Source of the DNA: Puia dinghuensis
Lineage (GTDB): Bacteria; Bacteroidota; Bacteroidia; Chitinophagales; Chitinophagaceae
DNA: 5,904 nt
NCBI GenBank assembly: GCA_026224995.1
Contig: JAMFRX010000213.1
Coordinates: forward strand, 1-5,904
Direction of reading: 5' to 3'
Shown here: positions 1 to 5,876 of the stretch, piece by piece
Layout: each line of letters opens with the position of its first letter
Position numbering within the stretch: the first letter of the stretch is position 1
Program-made: the position numbers and the translations under genes
Notes under the pieces: generated by a model
Seen by the model: the letters and a program-made list of their open reading frames with translations, nothing else
The model's database searches: none
Told to the model about the DNA's origin: nothing

Positions 1-52
1 ATTCGATTGTTTTTTGGCCGGGTATTGGCCACATCACTGAAAACCGTGTATA

Positions 53-169
53 ATGAAAACTATCATCCAATTCCTGTACACACTCACAAATCTTGCCTTC
101 TCCAAAGAAAAAATGCCCGCACTCATTCCTGTGAGGGTAGTTACCAAGATTCATCCCGATCACAGATAA
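53..169 (+). CDS. Possible small ORF, 38 codons, unknown function
   Basis: An ATG at 53 opens a frame ending at TAA 167-169, with an in-frame stop just upstream (38-40), so the product would start MKTIIQFLYTLTNLAF and end IHPDHR. The first half is hydrophobic and the second half basic, with several Lys, Arg and His. Its stop lies 12-18 bases before the next gene, so the two could be co-transcribed. No clear ribosome site precedes the ATG. The bases TATAAT at 49-54 overlap the start and may be coincidental. I do not recognise a family. It is supported only by reading frame, composition and spacing, and could be a non-coding leader. Confidence 0.25.
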   Translation: MKTIIQFLYTLTNLAFSKEKMPALIPVRVVTKIHPDHR

Positions 170-174
170 AACCC

Positions 175-179
175 AGAGG
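175..179 (+). promoter_or_regulatory. Likely ribosome binding site AGAGG
   Basis: AGAGG lies 8 bases upstream of ATG 188 and 2 bases upstream of ATG 182. Normal spacing therefore favours the second ATG as the start of the sorting-domain-like protein. Other genes in the window show no comparable site. Confidence 0.45.
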
Positions 180-181
180 CT

Positions 182-484
182 ATGGTTATGACAATTGAAA
201 TTTCGGTTTATCCGAACCCGTTCGAACACTACATCATGCTGGAGATCACTTGCCAGGATAACGTAGACTGTATCGTCCTGCTGGCCGACGTAGAGCAGGG
301 AAAGATCATTCGGATGCTTGGCGCGGGTCTCAAAAGCGGTACCAACCGCATCCCGCTCGATAACTTGGAAACGCTGATCGCCGGCAATTACAACCTGGAG
401 ATCAAAACCGCCGCCGGCGAAGCAGTTTACAAGACCCGCCTCTTCAAACAATCCGAAGATGGCCCACTGATTCATCTGAACTAA
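182..484 (+). CDS. Free-standing T9SS C-terminal sorting-domain-like protein
   Basis: The product is 100 residues from ATG 182, or 98 from ATG 188. The second start is preferred because the purine-rich AGAGG at 175-179 sits 8 bases before it and only 2 before the first. Numbered from ATG 182, it opens with VYPNPF at residues 9-14. It continues with alternating hydrophobic strands, a Gly-rich turn (GAGLKSGTN), IPLDNLETL and AGNYNLEIKTAAGE, then a Lys/Arg-rich end near KTRLFKQ. This order (YPNPF, 'D-G' turn, 'L..G.Y.l.i', basic end) is that of the type A sorting domain, which normally sits at the C-terminus of large proteins exported by the type IX system. Here it is almost the whole protein, lacks a signal peptide, and carries an extra tail of about ten residues after the usual end. 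It may be a cytosolic homologue of that fold or a remnant of a larger secreted protein. An in-frame stop at 167-169 shows that no larger N-terminal part remains in frame. A terminator follows directly. Confidence 0.75.
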   Translation: MVMTIEISVYPNPFEHYIMLEITCQDNVDCIVLLADVEQGKIIRMLGAGLKSGTNRIPLDNLETLIAGNYNLEIKTAAGEAVYKTRLFKQSEDGPLIHLN

Positions 485-515
485 TTTAAAATACGAGCAA
501 CCTTCGATCCATCCC

Positions 516-546
516 AGGGGCACCACTTAGGTGCCTCTTTTCTTTT
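516..546 (+). terminator. Intrinsic terminator after the sorting-domain-like gene
   Basis: Arms 516-524 and 530-538 pair over nine base pairs (AGGGGCACC with GGTGCCTCT, one G-T wobble) around the 5-base loop ACTTA. A T-rich run, interrupted by single Cs, extends to 547. It begins 32 bases after the stop of the preceding gene. Its T-tract runs directly into the promoter-like box of pdxJ. Confidence 0.85.
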
Positions 547-554
547 TACCTTTG
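547..554 (+). promoter_or_regulatory. Bacteroidota-type -7 promoter box for pdxJ
   Basis: TACCTTTG matches the TAnnTTTG -7 consensus known for the main sigma factor of Bacteroidota. Only four bases (TCCC) separate it from the pdxJ ATG at 559, so transcription would start at or next to the start codon and give a leaderless mRNA. The expected upstream TTTG (-33) element is not well matched. The nearest candidate is TTAG at 527-530, inside the terminator hairpin. Confidence 0.55.
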
Positions 555-558
555 TCCC

Positions 559-1275
559 ATGACTAAGCTCTCCGTCAACATCAACAAGTTCGCGACCCTG
601 CGCAACAGCCGGGGCGGTAATAATCCCGATGTCGTCAAAGCCGCCGTAGACGCCCAGGAATTCGGCGCTGACGGCGTGACCGTCCACCCTCGCCCCGACG
701 AACGCCATATCCGCTACGCAGACGTCTATGCCATCAAAAAGATCATCACCACCGAATTCAATATCGAAGGCAATTCCCAGGAACAGAAATTCATAGACCT
801 CGTCCTCGACGTCAAGCCGACCCAGGTCACCCTCGTCCCGGACGCCCTCGGCCAGATCACCTCCAACCACGGCTGGGATACCATCCGCCATAAAGATTAC
901 CTCCTGGAGATCGTAGGCGTCTTCAAAAAAGCCGGCATCCGCGTCAGCCTCTTCGTCGACCCCGTGATCGCCATGGTGGAAGGCGCCGCCGCCACCGGCA
1001 CAGACCGCATCGAGCTCTATACCGAAGCCTATGCCCATGGCTATCTCGAAGACAAGGAAAAAGCCATCGCCCCCTATCACAAAGCCGCCCTCCGCGCCCG
1101 GGAGCTGGGCCTGGGACTCAACGCCGGCCACGACCTCGACCTCCATAACCTGCAATACTTCGCCCGCACCATCCCCGCACTGGACGAAGTCTCCATCGGT
1201 CACGCCCTCATCGCCGATGCCCTCTACCTCGGCTATGAGAACACCATCCAATTGTACAAACGACAGCTGCAATAG
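559..1275 (+). CDS. pdxJ: Pyridoxine 5'-phosphate synthase
   Basis: PdxJ condenses 1-deoxyxylulose 5-phosphate with 3-amino-2-oxopropyl phosphate to give pyridoxine 5'-phosphate, the last step of the DXP-dependent vitamin B6 pathway, in the cytosol. The 238-residue length fits the family (about 240) and a TIM-barrel fold. Visible signatures are LSVNINKFATLRNSRGG at residues 4-20; VTVHPRPDERHIR with active-site His43, Arg45 and His50; FNIEG with catalytic Glu70; VTLVPD at 90-95; and LNAGHDLDLHN with His191. Near the end, EVSIGHALIADALYLG (210-225) forms the phosphate-binding loop. The start is fixed by alignment to the family N-terminus. No Shine-Dalgarno site precedes it, consistent with leaderless translation. 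Third codon positions are strongly C-rich, which creates a long spurious open frame on the other strand. The gene stands alone between two terminators or hairpins. Confidence 0.96.
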   Translation: MTKLSVNINKFATLRNSRGGNNPDVVKAAVDAQEFGADGVTVHPRPDERHIRYADVYAIKKIITTEFNIEGNSQEQKFIDLVLDVKPTQVTLVPDALGQITSNHGWDTIRHKDYLLEIVGVFKKAGIRVSLFVDPVIAMVEGAAATGTDRIELYTEAYAHGYLEDKEKAIAPYHKAALRARELGLGLNAGHDLDLHNLQYFARTIPALDEVSIGHALIADALYLGYENTIQLYKRQLQ

Positions 1276-1312
1276 GGGGGCGCCTCCCTCCTTCGGACCG
1301 GTGGCGCCCCCC
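1275..1312 (+). terminator. GC-rich hairpin overlapping the pdxJ stop codon
   Basis: Ten bases at 1275-1284 (GGGGGGCGCC) are perfectly complementary to 1303-1312. The 18-base interior can itself fold, for example TCC/GGA at 1289-1291 and 1295-1297. The left arm begins on the last base of the pdxJ stop codon. No T-tract follows, so this is not a classical intrinsic terminator. It may be a 3' mRNA-stabilising structure or a pause site acting with the next hairpin. Confidence 0.45.
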
Positions 1313-1330
1313 TCCGTCCGACTTCCGCCA

Positions 1331-1350
1331 ATCGCCGACCCGGCGGTTTT
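1331..1350 (+). terminator. Candidate short terminator downstream of pdxJ
   Basis: CGCCG at 1333-1337 pairs with CGGCG at 1341-1345 around a 3-base loop. One wobble and one A-T pair can extend it outward, and the run TTTT ends at 1350. The stem is short and the T-tract brief, so termination here would be moderate. It is the only hairpin plus T-run between pdxJ and the next promoter box. Confidence 0.4.
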
Positions 1351-1463
1351 CAACGATTCCCCCCTATTCTTCAACCCCCTGGCCCCCCGCCCATCCGGCG
1401 CCGCTTCATATCCTCTTTATCCGCCTTCGGTGTAAAATCCCTTTCCCCCGAATCCCTAAAGCC

Positions 1464-1471
1464 TACATTTG
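1464..1471 (+). promoter_or_regulatory. Bacteroidota-type -7 promoter box for the DUF2911 gene
   Basis: TACATTTG fits TAnnTTTG exactly. A weak -33 candidate, CTTTC, lies at 1441-1445, about 18 bases upstream. Transcription starting a few bases after 1471 would give a 5' leader of about 40 bases before ATG 1518. The leader is A-rich near the start (GTAAAAAG at 1501-1508), as is usual for genes in this phylum without a Shine-Dalgarno site. Confidence 0.5.
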
Positions 1472-1517
1472 ATTCGCTAAAGGTCTCCCAACATTAACCA
1501 GTAAAAAGCATTGCGCT

Positions 1518-2633
1518 ATGAGAAGAACTTTCACTGTCAGCATTTTGCTGACCTCCCTTTCCATTGTCTCCACTTCACATCTCCAGGCTCAGCTGACGGC
1601 ATTGCCCGACGGCGGCAACAAAAAAGCCCAGGTATCCGAGCGGATAGGCATTACCGATGTCTCACTCAATTACAATCGTCCCGGCGTCAAAGGCCGCGAG
1701 GGACAGATCTGGGGAAAGCTCGTCCCCGAAGGTTATGTCGACCAGGGCTTCGGCACCAGCAAAGCCGCACCCTGGCGCGCCGGCGCCAACGAGAACACCA
1801 CCATCGAGTTCTCCACGGATGTCACCATCGAAGGCCAGCCTCTCCCAGCCGGCAAATACGGCTTCTTCGTCGCCTATGGCGCCTCCGAATGCACGCTCAT
1901 TTTCTCCCGCAACTCCAGCTCCTGGGGCAGCTTCTTCTACGACCCCAAAGAGGACGCCCTCCAGGTCAAGGTCAAGCCCGTACCCATGGACCACGAAGTA
2001 GAACGGCTTAAATATGAGTTCCTGGACGAAAAAGAGAATGCCGCGACCATCGCGCTGGAATGGGAGAAGATCAGCATCCCCTTCAAAGTGGAAACAGACT
2101 ATCCGAAGCTGCAGCTGGAATCCTTCCGCCGCGAGCTGCGCAACAGCCAGGGTTTCTCCTGGAACGCCCTGAATCAGGCCGCCGATTTCTGCGTACAGCA
2201 TAATATCGATCTGGAAGAAGGCCTCAGCTGGGCCAATGCTGCCGTCAACCCGCCCCTCGGCAACATGAATTTTATAACCCTGTCCACAAAAGCGCAGGTG
2301 CTGGCCGCACTCAACCGGAAGGACGATGCAGACGCCATCATGAAGGCAGCCCTCCCGCTTGCGACAGAACAGGAAGTACACCTATACGCCCGTCAGCTGC
2401 TGACCCAAAAGCGCTATAAGGAAGCCCTGGAAGCATTTAAGCTGAACTACGACAAGCATCCCAACGAGTTCATGACGAACATGGGAATGGCCCGCGGCCT
2501 CTCGGCTAACGGCGATTATAAGAAAGCGCTGGAATATATGAAGAAAGCGGAGCCACAGGCTGCCGATAAACCGAATAAGGACAATATCGCCAAGATGATA
2601 CCGATGTTACAAGAAGGAAAAGATATCAATTAA
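1518..2633 (+). CDS. Exported DUF2911 protein with C-terminal TPR-like repeats
   Basis: The 371-residue product begins with a signal peptide (MRR, then a hydrophobic run; likely cleavage near LQA-Q at residues 24-25), so it probably acts in the periplasm. There is no lipobox Cys. Residues from about 37 to 190 match the DUF2911 pattern: LNYNRPGVKGR (50-60), IWGKLVP (64-70), PWRAGANENT (85-94), IEFSTDV, LPAGKYGFF (109-117), the SSSWGSFFYDP region, and a closing IPFKVET strand. The function of DUF2911 is not established. Residues from about 230 to 370 look like helical tetratricopeptide-type repeats: KAQVLAALNRKDDADAIMKAAL, ARQLLTQKRYKEALEAFKLN with a Pro near 315, and ARGLSANGDYKKALEYMKKA. These usually mediate protein contacts. 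The gene has its own promoter box and a strong terminator, so it looks monocistronic. Domain identity is fairly sure; the biological role is unknown. Confidence 0.88.
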   Translation: MRRTFTVSILLTSLSIVSTSHLQAQLTALPDGGNKKAQVSERIGITDVSLNYNRPGVKGREGQIWGKLVPEGYVDQGFGTSKAAPWRAGANENTTIEFSTDVTIEGQPLPAGKYGFFVAYGASECTLIFSRNSSSWGSFFYDPKEDALQVKVKPVPMDHEVERLKYEFLDEKENAATIALEWEKISIPFKVETDYPKLQLESFRRELRNSQGFSWNALNQAADFCVQHNIDLEEGLSWANAAVNPPLGNMNFITLSTKAQVLAALNRKDDADAIMKAALPLATEQEVHLYARQLLTQKRYKEALEAFKLNYDKHPNEFMTNMGMARGLSANGDYKKALEYMKKAEPQAADKPNKDNIAKMIPMLQEGKDIN

Positions 2634-2641
2634 TGCCCGTC

Positions 2642-2675
2642 GGGACCTGCCGGGAAGGCAGGTCCCATTTTTTTT
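2642..2675 (+). terminator. Strong intrinsic terminator between convergent genes
   Basis: A perfect ten-base stem, GGGACCTGCC (2642-2651) with GGCAGGTCCC (2657-2666), closes the loop GGGAA. One A and then eight Ts follow (2668-2675). It starts 9 bases after the stop of the DUF2911 gene. The T-run overlaps the stop codon of the opposing thioredoxin gene. Read on the minus strand, the same hairpin has no T-tract after it, so it is a proper terminator in the plus direction only. Confidence 0.93.
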
Positions 2676-3756
2676 AATTACACCCCAGCAGCTCACACAG
2701 CTTGGCCTGCAGATCCGCTCCCCGCAGGTTCCGCCCTACGATCTTCCCATCCGGTCCGACAAGGAAATTCTGCGGTATCGCCTGCACATGATATTTGACA
2801 GCCGCCTCATTGTACCAGAACTTAAGGTCGCTCACCTGCGTCCAGGCCAGCCCATCATCCTTGATGGCCTTGATCCAGGGGTCCTTGGTCTTGTCAAGCG
2901 AAACACCCAGCACGGTAAAGTTCTTATCCTTGAAACGCTTGTAGGTCGACAACACATTGGGGTTCTCCATCCGGCAGGGGCCACACCAGCTGGCCCAGAA
3001 ATCCACCAGCACATATTTGCCCTTGAAAGAGGAAAGCGTCACGGCACGCCCTGCCGTATCGTTCTGCGTAAAATCGATCTCCGGCGTACCTACGGCTCCG
3101 ACTTTTGCATCGTCCAGCTGCTTCTGCAGGTATTGAGCATAATAGCCTTGCTGAACGGCAGCAGACAAAGAATGCAGCCTTCTGTCCTGCGCCATCACAT
3201 CCTCCGTCAGCTGATTCACAACGACGAGTATGAAGGGCGATACATAGGAATTAGGCCGCTTCTGGATGAACTGGTCGATCACCGTAAAGATCGTATCGGT
3301 CAGCTTCTTATACGCCTGATACGACGGATCGGCATGGCCCGTGGATGCATTGAGGTCCTTCATCAGGGCATTCAGCCGGGTGAAATATGGTGTGAACATT
3401 GCCTGAAAGGTCGTGAAGTCATCGTTGGAAGGCGAACCGGCCGTCTTGAGCTCTTTCATATCATCCACGCCTCCCGATACCTGCATCACATCGTTACCCA
3501 TGAAGAGCGGCGTCTTCTTCTTAACCGCATCAAAGTTAAGCTCGAAAAGATTAGGCTCCGACACATGACCGCTGAGCGCAAACTGCCCGCCACGAACGGA
3601 TGACACAGCCACCGTATCGGTCGGATTGGAAACATCAGTCACAAAGACTTTGGACCCATCCGGTAACCCCTTCACATTCCCCGTGATGGTAAAAGAAGGC
3701 TGCTGCGCCAGGCCAACCAACGGCATCGCCAGCAATACCCCGAAAAATAGCTTCAT
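2674..3756 (-). CDS. Exported DUF4369 / TlpA-type thioredoxin-fold protein
   Basis: The 360-residue protein starts with a signal peptide (MKLFFGVLLAMPLVGLAQ, cleavage near residue 18, no lipobox Cys), so it probably acts in the periplasm. Residues from about 21 to 105 resemble the N-terminal DUF4369 beta domain (FTITGNVKGLPDGSKVFV). A helical linker with Tyr and Lys follows (about 110-215). The C-terminal thioredoxin/AhpC-TSA domain (about 224-360) has LSSFKGKYVLVDFWASWCGPC with redox Cys258 and Cys261, GVSLD at 284-288, and a cis-Pro loop AIPQ with Pro328. Family members reduce or exchange disulfides in exported proteins, for example in cytochrome maturation or stress defence; the substrate here is unknown. 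Two further cysteines, Cys354 and Cys359, lie in the last seven residues. The gene starts 6 bases after hisIE and is probably co-transcribed with the histidine operon. No Shine-Dalgarno site is seen; the leader is A/T-rich. Confidence 0.9.
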   Translation of the reverse strand: MKLFFGVLLAMPLVGLAQQPSFTITGNVKGLPDGSKVFVTDVSNPTDTVAVSSVRGGQFALSGHVSEPNLFELNFDAVKKKTPLFMGNDVMQVSGGVDDMKELKTAGSPSNDDFTTFQAMFTPYFTRLNALMKDLNASTGHADPSYQAYKKLTDTIFTVIDQFIQKRPNSYVSPFILVVVNQLTEDVMAQDRRLHSLSAAVQQGYYAQYLQKQLDDAKVGAVGTPEIDFTQNDTAGRAVTLSSFKGKYVLVDFWASWCGPCRMENPNVLSTYKRFKDKNFTVLGVSLDKTKDPWIKAIKDDGLAWTQVSDLKFWYNEAAVKYHVQAIPQNFLVGPDGKIVGRNLRGADLQAKLCELLGCN

Positions 3757-3762
3757 AACTTA

Positions 3763-4374
3763 TTATTTTTTATGCCTCTCCTGCAAGACATTCGTTACAT
3801 CCTGCAAGTTATAGCCTTTCGCGTTAAGGAGGATCAGAAAATGGAACATAAGGTCCGCCGATTCATTGAGGAAAAGTTTTTCATCGTGGTCCTTGGCTTC
3901 TATGACCACCTCTATGGCTTCCTCACCCACTTTCTGCGCTATCTTATTGATTCCCTGGCCGAAAAGCCGGGCAATATAAGAGCCTTCCACATTCCCCTCG
4001 TGGCGGCGCTGCTCTATGATCTCCTCCAGAGTGGCGAGAAAGTCCTCCCTGTGGTTCTTTTCGTCCCAGCATGTATCCGCCCCTGTATGGCATACCGGCC
4101 CCAGCGGCTCGGCCTTTATGAGCAGGGTATCCTTGTCGCAATCCACGGCGATCTCTTTCAGCAACAGAAAATTACCGCTCTGCTCCCCCTTGGTCCAAAG
4201 CCGCCCTTTGCTGCGGCTGAAGAAGGTGACCTTCCCTTCTGTCTTCGTCTTGTCCAACGCTTCCTGGTTCATATACCCCAGCATCAGCACTTTAGCCGTA
4301 GTATGATCCTGGATGATGGCCGGCACAAGCCCGTCGTGCGCCTTCTCAAAATTGATGGTTAATGTATTTTCCAT
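3763..4374 (-). CDS. hisIE: Bifunctional phosphoribosyl-AMP cyclohydrolase / phosphoribosyl-ATP pyrophosphatase
   Basis: HisIE catalyses the second and third steps of histidine synthesis: hydrolysis of phosphoribosyl-ATP to phosphoribosyl-AMP (HisE part), then opening of the adenine ring (HisI part). The 203-residue length is normal for the fusion. The HisI half (about 1-108) shows GLVPAIIQD, VLMLGYMN, SRSKGRLWTKGEQSGN (53-68), metal-binding DCDKD (78-82), and zinc-ligand cysteines in GPVCHTGADTCW (Cys95, Cys102). The HisE half (about 112-203) shows GINKIAQKVGEEAIEVVIEA (141-160), with acidic Glu151, Glu152 and Glu155, and ESADLMFHFLILL (171-183), with Glu171 and Asp174. All expected catalytic residues appear to be present. 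It lies 25 bases after hisF, with at most a weak purine stretch (ACGAGAA) as ribosome site, and is followed after 6 bases by the thioredoxin gene. Confidence 0.97.
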   Translation of the reverse strand: MENTLTINFEKAHDGLVPAIIQDHTTAKVLMLGYMNQEALDKTKTEGKVTFFSRSKGRLWTKGEQSGNFLLLKEIAVDCDKDTLLIKAEPLGPVCHTGADTCWDEKNHREDFLATLEEIIEQRRHEGNVEGSYIARLFGQGINKIAQKVGEEAIEVVIEAKDHDEKLFLNESADLMFHFLILLNAKGYNLQDVTNVLQERHKK

Positions 4375-4399
4375 AGTCGATTATTCTCGTTTGAGCGCA

Positions 4400-5155
4400 T
4401 CATAGCCTCACGGGGATTTGATGCTCCTGCAAATATCCTTTTAATTCCGGAATCCCGATCTCCTTGAAATGGAAGATGCTGGCAGCCAGCGCCGCATCCG
4501 CCTTGCCCGGCCCTAGCACGGCCGCAAAATGCTCGGGTATCCCTCCGCCTCCGGACGCGATTATCGGAACCGGAAGCGTCTCCGCCAGCTGCCGGGTGAT
4601 GTCCAGCGCAAATCCCTGCTTGGTGCCGTCGTTGTTCATGGACGTCAGCAGGATCTCACCCGCCCCACGCTCTACCCCTTCCCTGGCCCAGTCGGCGCAC
4701 GACCTGTCCGTCTTCACCCTGCCCCCATTCAGATAGACCCACCAATCCCCATCCTCCCAGCGGGTGTCGATCGCCAGCACCACACACTGACTCCCGAATT
4801 CCTTCGCCAGCTCGGACACCAGCTCCGGCCGCCGGAAAGCGGAAGTGTTCACAGAGATCTTATCCGCCCCATTCTGCAGCAGGAGATAAACGTCTTCTAT
4901 GCTGCTGATGCCGCCGCCTACGGTAAACGGTATATTTATATGATGGGCGATGCGATTTACCAGCTCCCTTAACGTCTTCCGCTTTTCATTGGTAGCCGTG
5001 ATGTCGAGGAACACCAGCTCGTCCGCACCCTCGCGGGCATACAAGGAGCCCAGCTCTACAGGGTCGCCGGCGTCCCGGATGTTCTCGAAGTTGACGCCCT
5101 TCACCGTCCGGCCGTCCCGGATATCCAGGCAGGGTATGATTCGTTTAGTCAGCAT
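4400..5155 (-). CDS. hisF: Imidazole glycerol phosphate synthase, cyclase subunit
   Basis: HisF works with the glutaminase HisH. It takes ammonia released from glutamine and converts PRFAR to imidazole glycerol phosphate and AICAR, linking histidine and purine synthesis. The 251-residue (beta/alpha)8 barrel has the family start MLTKRIIPCLDIRDG with catalytic Asp11, Lys19, GGGI at 80-83, ADKISVNT with Lys99, catalytic Asp130 in VLAIDTRW, NNDGTKQGF with Asp176, the phosphate loop ASGGGG at 200-205, and DAALAASIFHF near the end. These positions coincide with those of well-studied HisF proteins, so it should be active. Its ATG lies inside the last codons of hisA (11-base overlap, ATGCTGACTAA), which suggests translational coupling and explains the lack of a ribosome site. 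hisIE follows 25 bases downstream. Confidence 0.97.
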   Translation of the reverse strand: MLTKRIIPCLDIRDGRTVKGVNFENIRDAGDPVELGSLYAREGADELVFLDITATNEKRKTLRELVNRIAHHINIPFTVGGGISSIEDVYLLLQNGADKISVNTSAFRRPELVSELAKEFGSQCVVLAIDTRWEDGDWWVYLNGGRVKTDRSCADWAREGVERGAGEILLTSMNNDGTKQGFALDITRQLAETLPVPIIASGGGGIPEHFAAVLGPGKADAALAASIFHFKEIGIPELKGYLQEHQIPVRL

Positions 5156-5867
5156 TGTATTTAGATAAATCGTTCAACAGGATAAACCCTTCATAGATCG
5201 CCTTGCCGATGATCACGCCCTTGCAGCCGGCTTCCTCAAGCCTATAGATGTCATCCATCTCGCTGACGCCGCCGCTGGCGATCAAATGCAGCTCCGGGAA
5301 TTCGACTATGATGTTCCGGTATAGCTCCAGGGCAGGCCCCTGCAACAGTCCGTCCTTGCTCACATCCGTACAAAACACCTGCCGGACCCCCTTATCCATG
5401 TACTCGCGGACGAAATCGTATATCCAGATATCCGTGGTCTCCTGCCAGCCCCCAATTGCGATCTTCTCATTCTTCACATCAGCCCCCAGCAGGAATTTCT
5501 CTGCCCCATAGCTCCCAAGCCAGCTTACAAAAAGCGCTGCGTCCTTCACGGCAATGCTTCCTACAGTCGCTAACGAAGCGCCGGAATTGAAGACGATGTC
5601 CACATCTGCCGCCGTCTTGATTCCCCCGCCAAAGTCGATGACCAGCCCCGTCCTCGACGCCAGCGTCTCCAGCACCTTCCAGTTCTTCACCGCCCCGGCC
5701 TTGGCGCCGTCGAGGTCCACCAGGTGCAGCCGGCGCAGACCCGCATCCTCAAAAGCCGCCGCCACTTCCAGCGGATGCTCGTTGTAGATCTTCTTTTGTG
5801 CATAATCGCCCTGCGTCAGCCGGACACATTTTCCGTCGATGATATCTATAGCCGGAATGATCTCCAT
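5145..5867 (-). CDS. hisA: ProFAR isomerase (phosphoribosylformimino-AICAR-P isomerase)
   Basis: HisA performs the Amadori rearrangement of ProFAR to PRFAR, the substrate of the HisH-HisF complex. The 240-residue (beta/alpha)8 barrel begins MEIIPAIDIIDGKCVRL, with catalytic Asp8. It continues with LHLVDLDGAKAG (47-58), IDFGGGIKT (77-85), ATVGSIAVKD (100-109), GADVKNEKIAIGGW with catalytic Asp130 and Trp141, TDVSKDGLLQGP (167-178), ASGGVS (197-202) and GVIIGKAIYEG (217-227). The length is slightly short but normal for the family. The ATG follows the hisH stop by 9 bases that are A/T only and contain two more in-frame stops. The 3' end overlaps the start of hisF by 11 bases. The resemblance to hisF reflects their known common origin as half-barrel duplications. 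Confidence 0.97.
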   Translation of the reverse strand: MEIIPAIDIIDGKCVRLTQGDYAQKKIYNEHPLEVAAAFEDAGLRRLHLVDLDGAKAGAVKNWKVLETLASRTGLVIDFGGGIKTAADVDIVFNSGASLATVGSIAVKDAALFVSWLGSYGAEKFLLGADVKNEKIAIGGWQETTDIWIYDFVREYMDKGVRQVFCTDVSKDGLLQGPALELYRNIIVEFPELHLIASGGVSEMDDIYRLEEAGCKGVIIGKAIYEGFILLNDLSKYNAD

Positions 5868-5876
5868 TTTTTATTA

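Larger units (their letters stand above)
1276..1517. other. Intergenic region between pdxJ and the DUF2911 gene
   Basis: These 242 bases contain no credible gene. They hold the two pdxJ 3' hairpins (1275-1312 and 1331-1350), a pyrimidine-rich and strongly C-rich plus strand from about 1356 to 1450, the promoter box at 1464-1471, and a short A-rich leader. Open frames crossing it are extensions of pdxJ shadow frames. Confidence 0.7.

Noticed and set aside
15..31. Short inverted repeat TGGCC/GGCCA with a 7-base loop
   Set aside because: Only five base pairs. The T-run lies before it, not after it, so it does not fit a terminator on either strand.
25..54. E. coli-like promoter, TTGGCC (25-30) and TATAAT (49-54) spaced 18 bases apart
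   Set aside because: Bacteroidota main sigma factor normally uses a TAnnTTTG box, and the -10 match overlaps the small-ORF ATG. The match may be chance.
7..198. 63-codon frame at the left edge
   Set aside because: Composition is rich in Ser, His, Arg and Cys without pattern. It overlaps the better-supported start at 182/188 and has no ribosome site.
481..1374. 297-codon open frame on the minus strand across pdxJ
   Set aside because: It is antisense to a clear pdxJ and its openness is explained by C-rich third codon positions. The translation is Gly/Val/Asp-rich with no recognisable domain.
1662..2381. 239-codon minus-strand frame inside the DUF2911 gene
   Set aside because: Antisense shadow of a gene with signal peptide, domain motifs, promoter and terminator; its own product has no motif.
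3779..3808. Direct repeat TCCTGCAAG, two copies 21 bases apart
   Set aside because: It lies in frame in the hisIE coding end (two Leu-Gln pairs seven codons apart) and is explained by the helical C-terminus.
3772..4362. 196-codon plus-strand frame opposite hisIE
   Set aside because: Shadow of hisIE, whose catalytic motifs are all present on the minus strand.
4400..5867. Similarity between hisA and hisF as a possible recent duplication
   Set aside because: The two barrels are known ancient paralogues present throughout bacteria; nothing here suggests a recent event.
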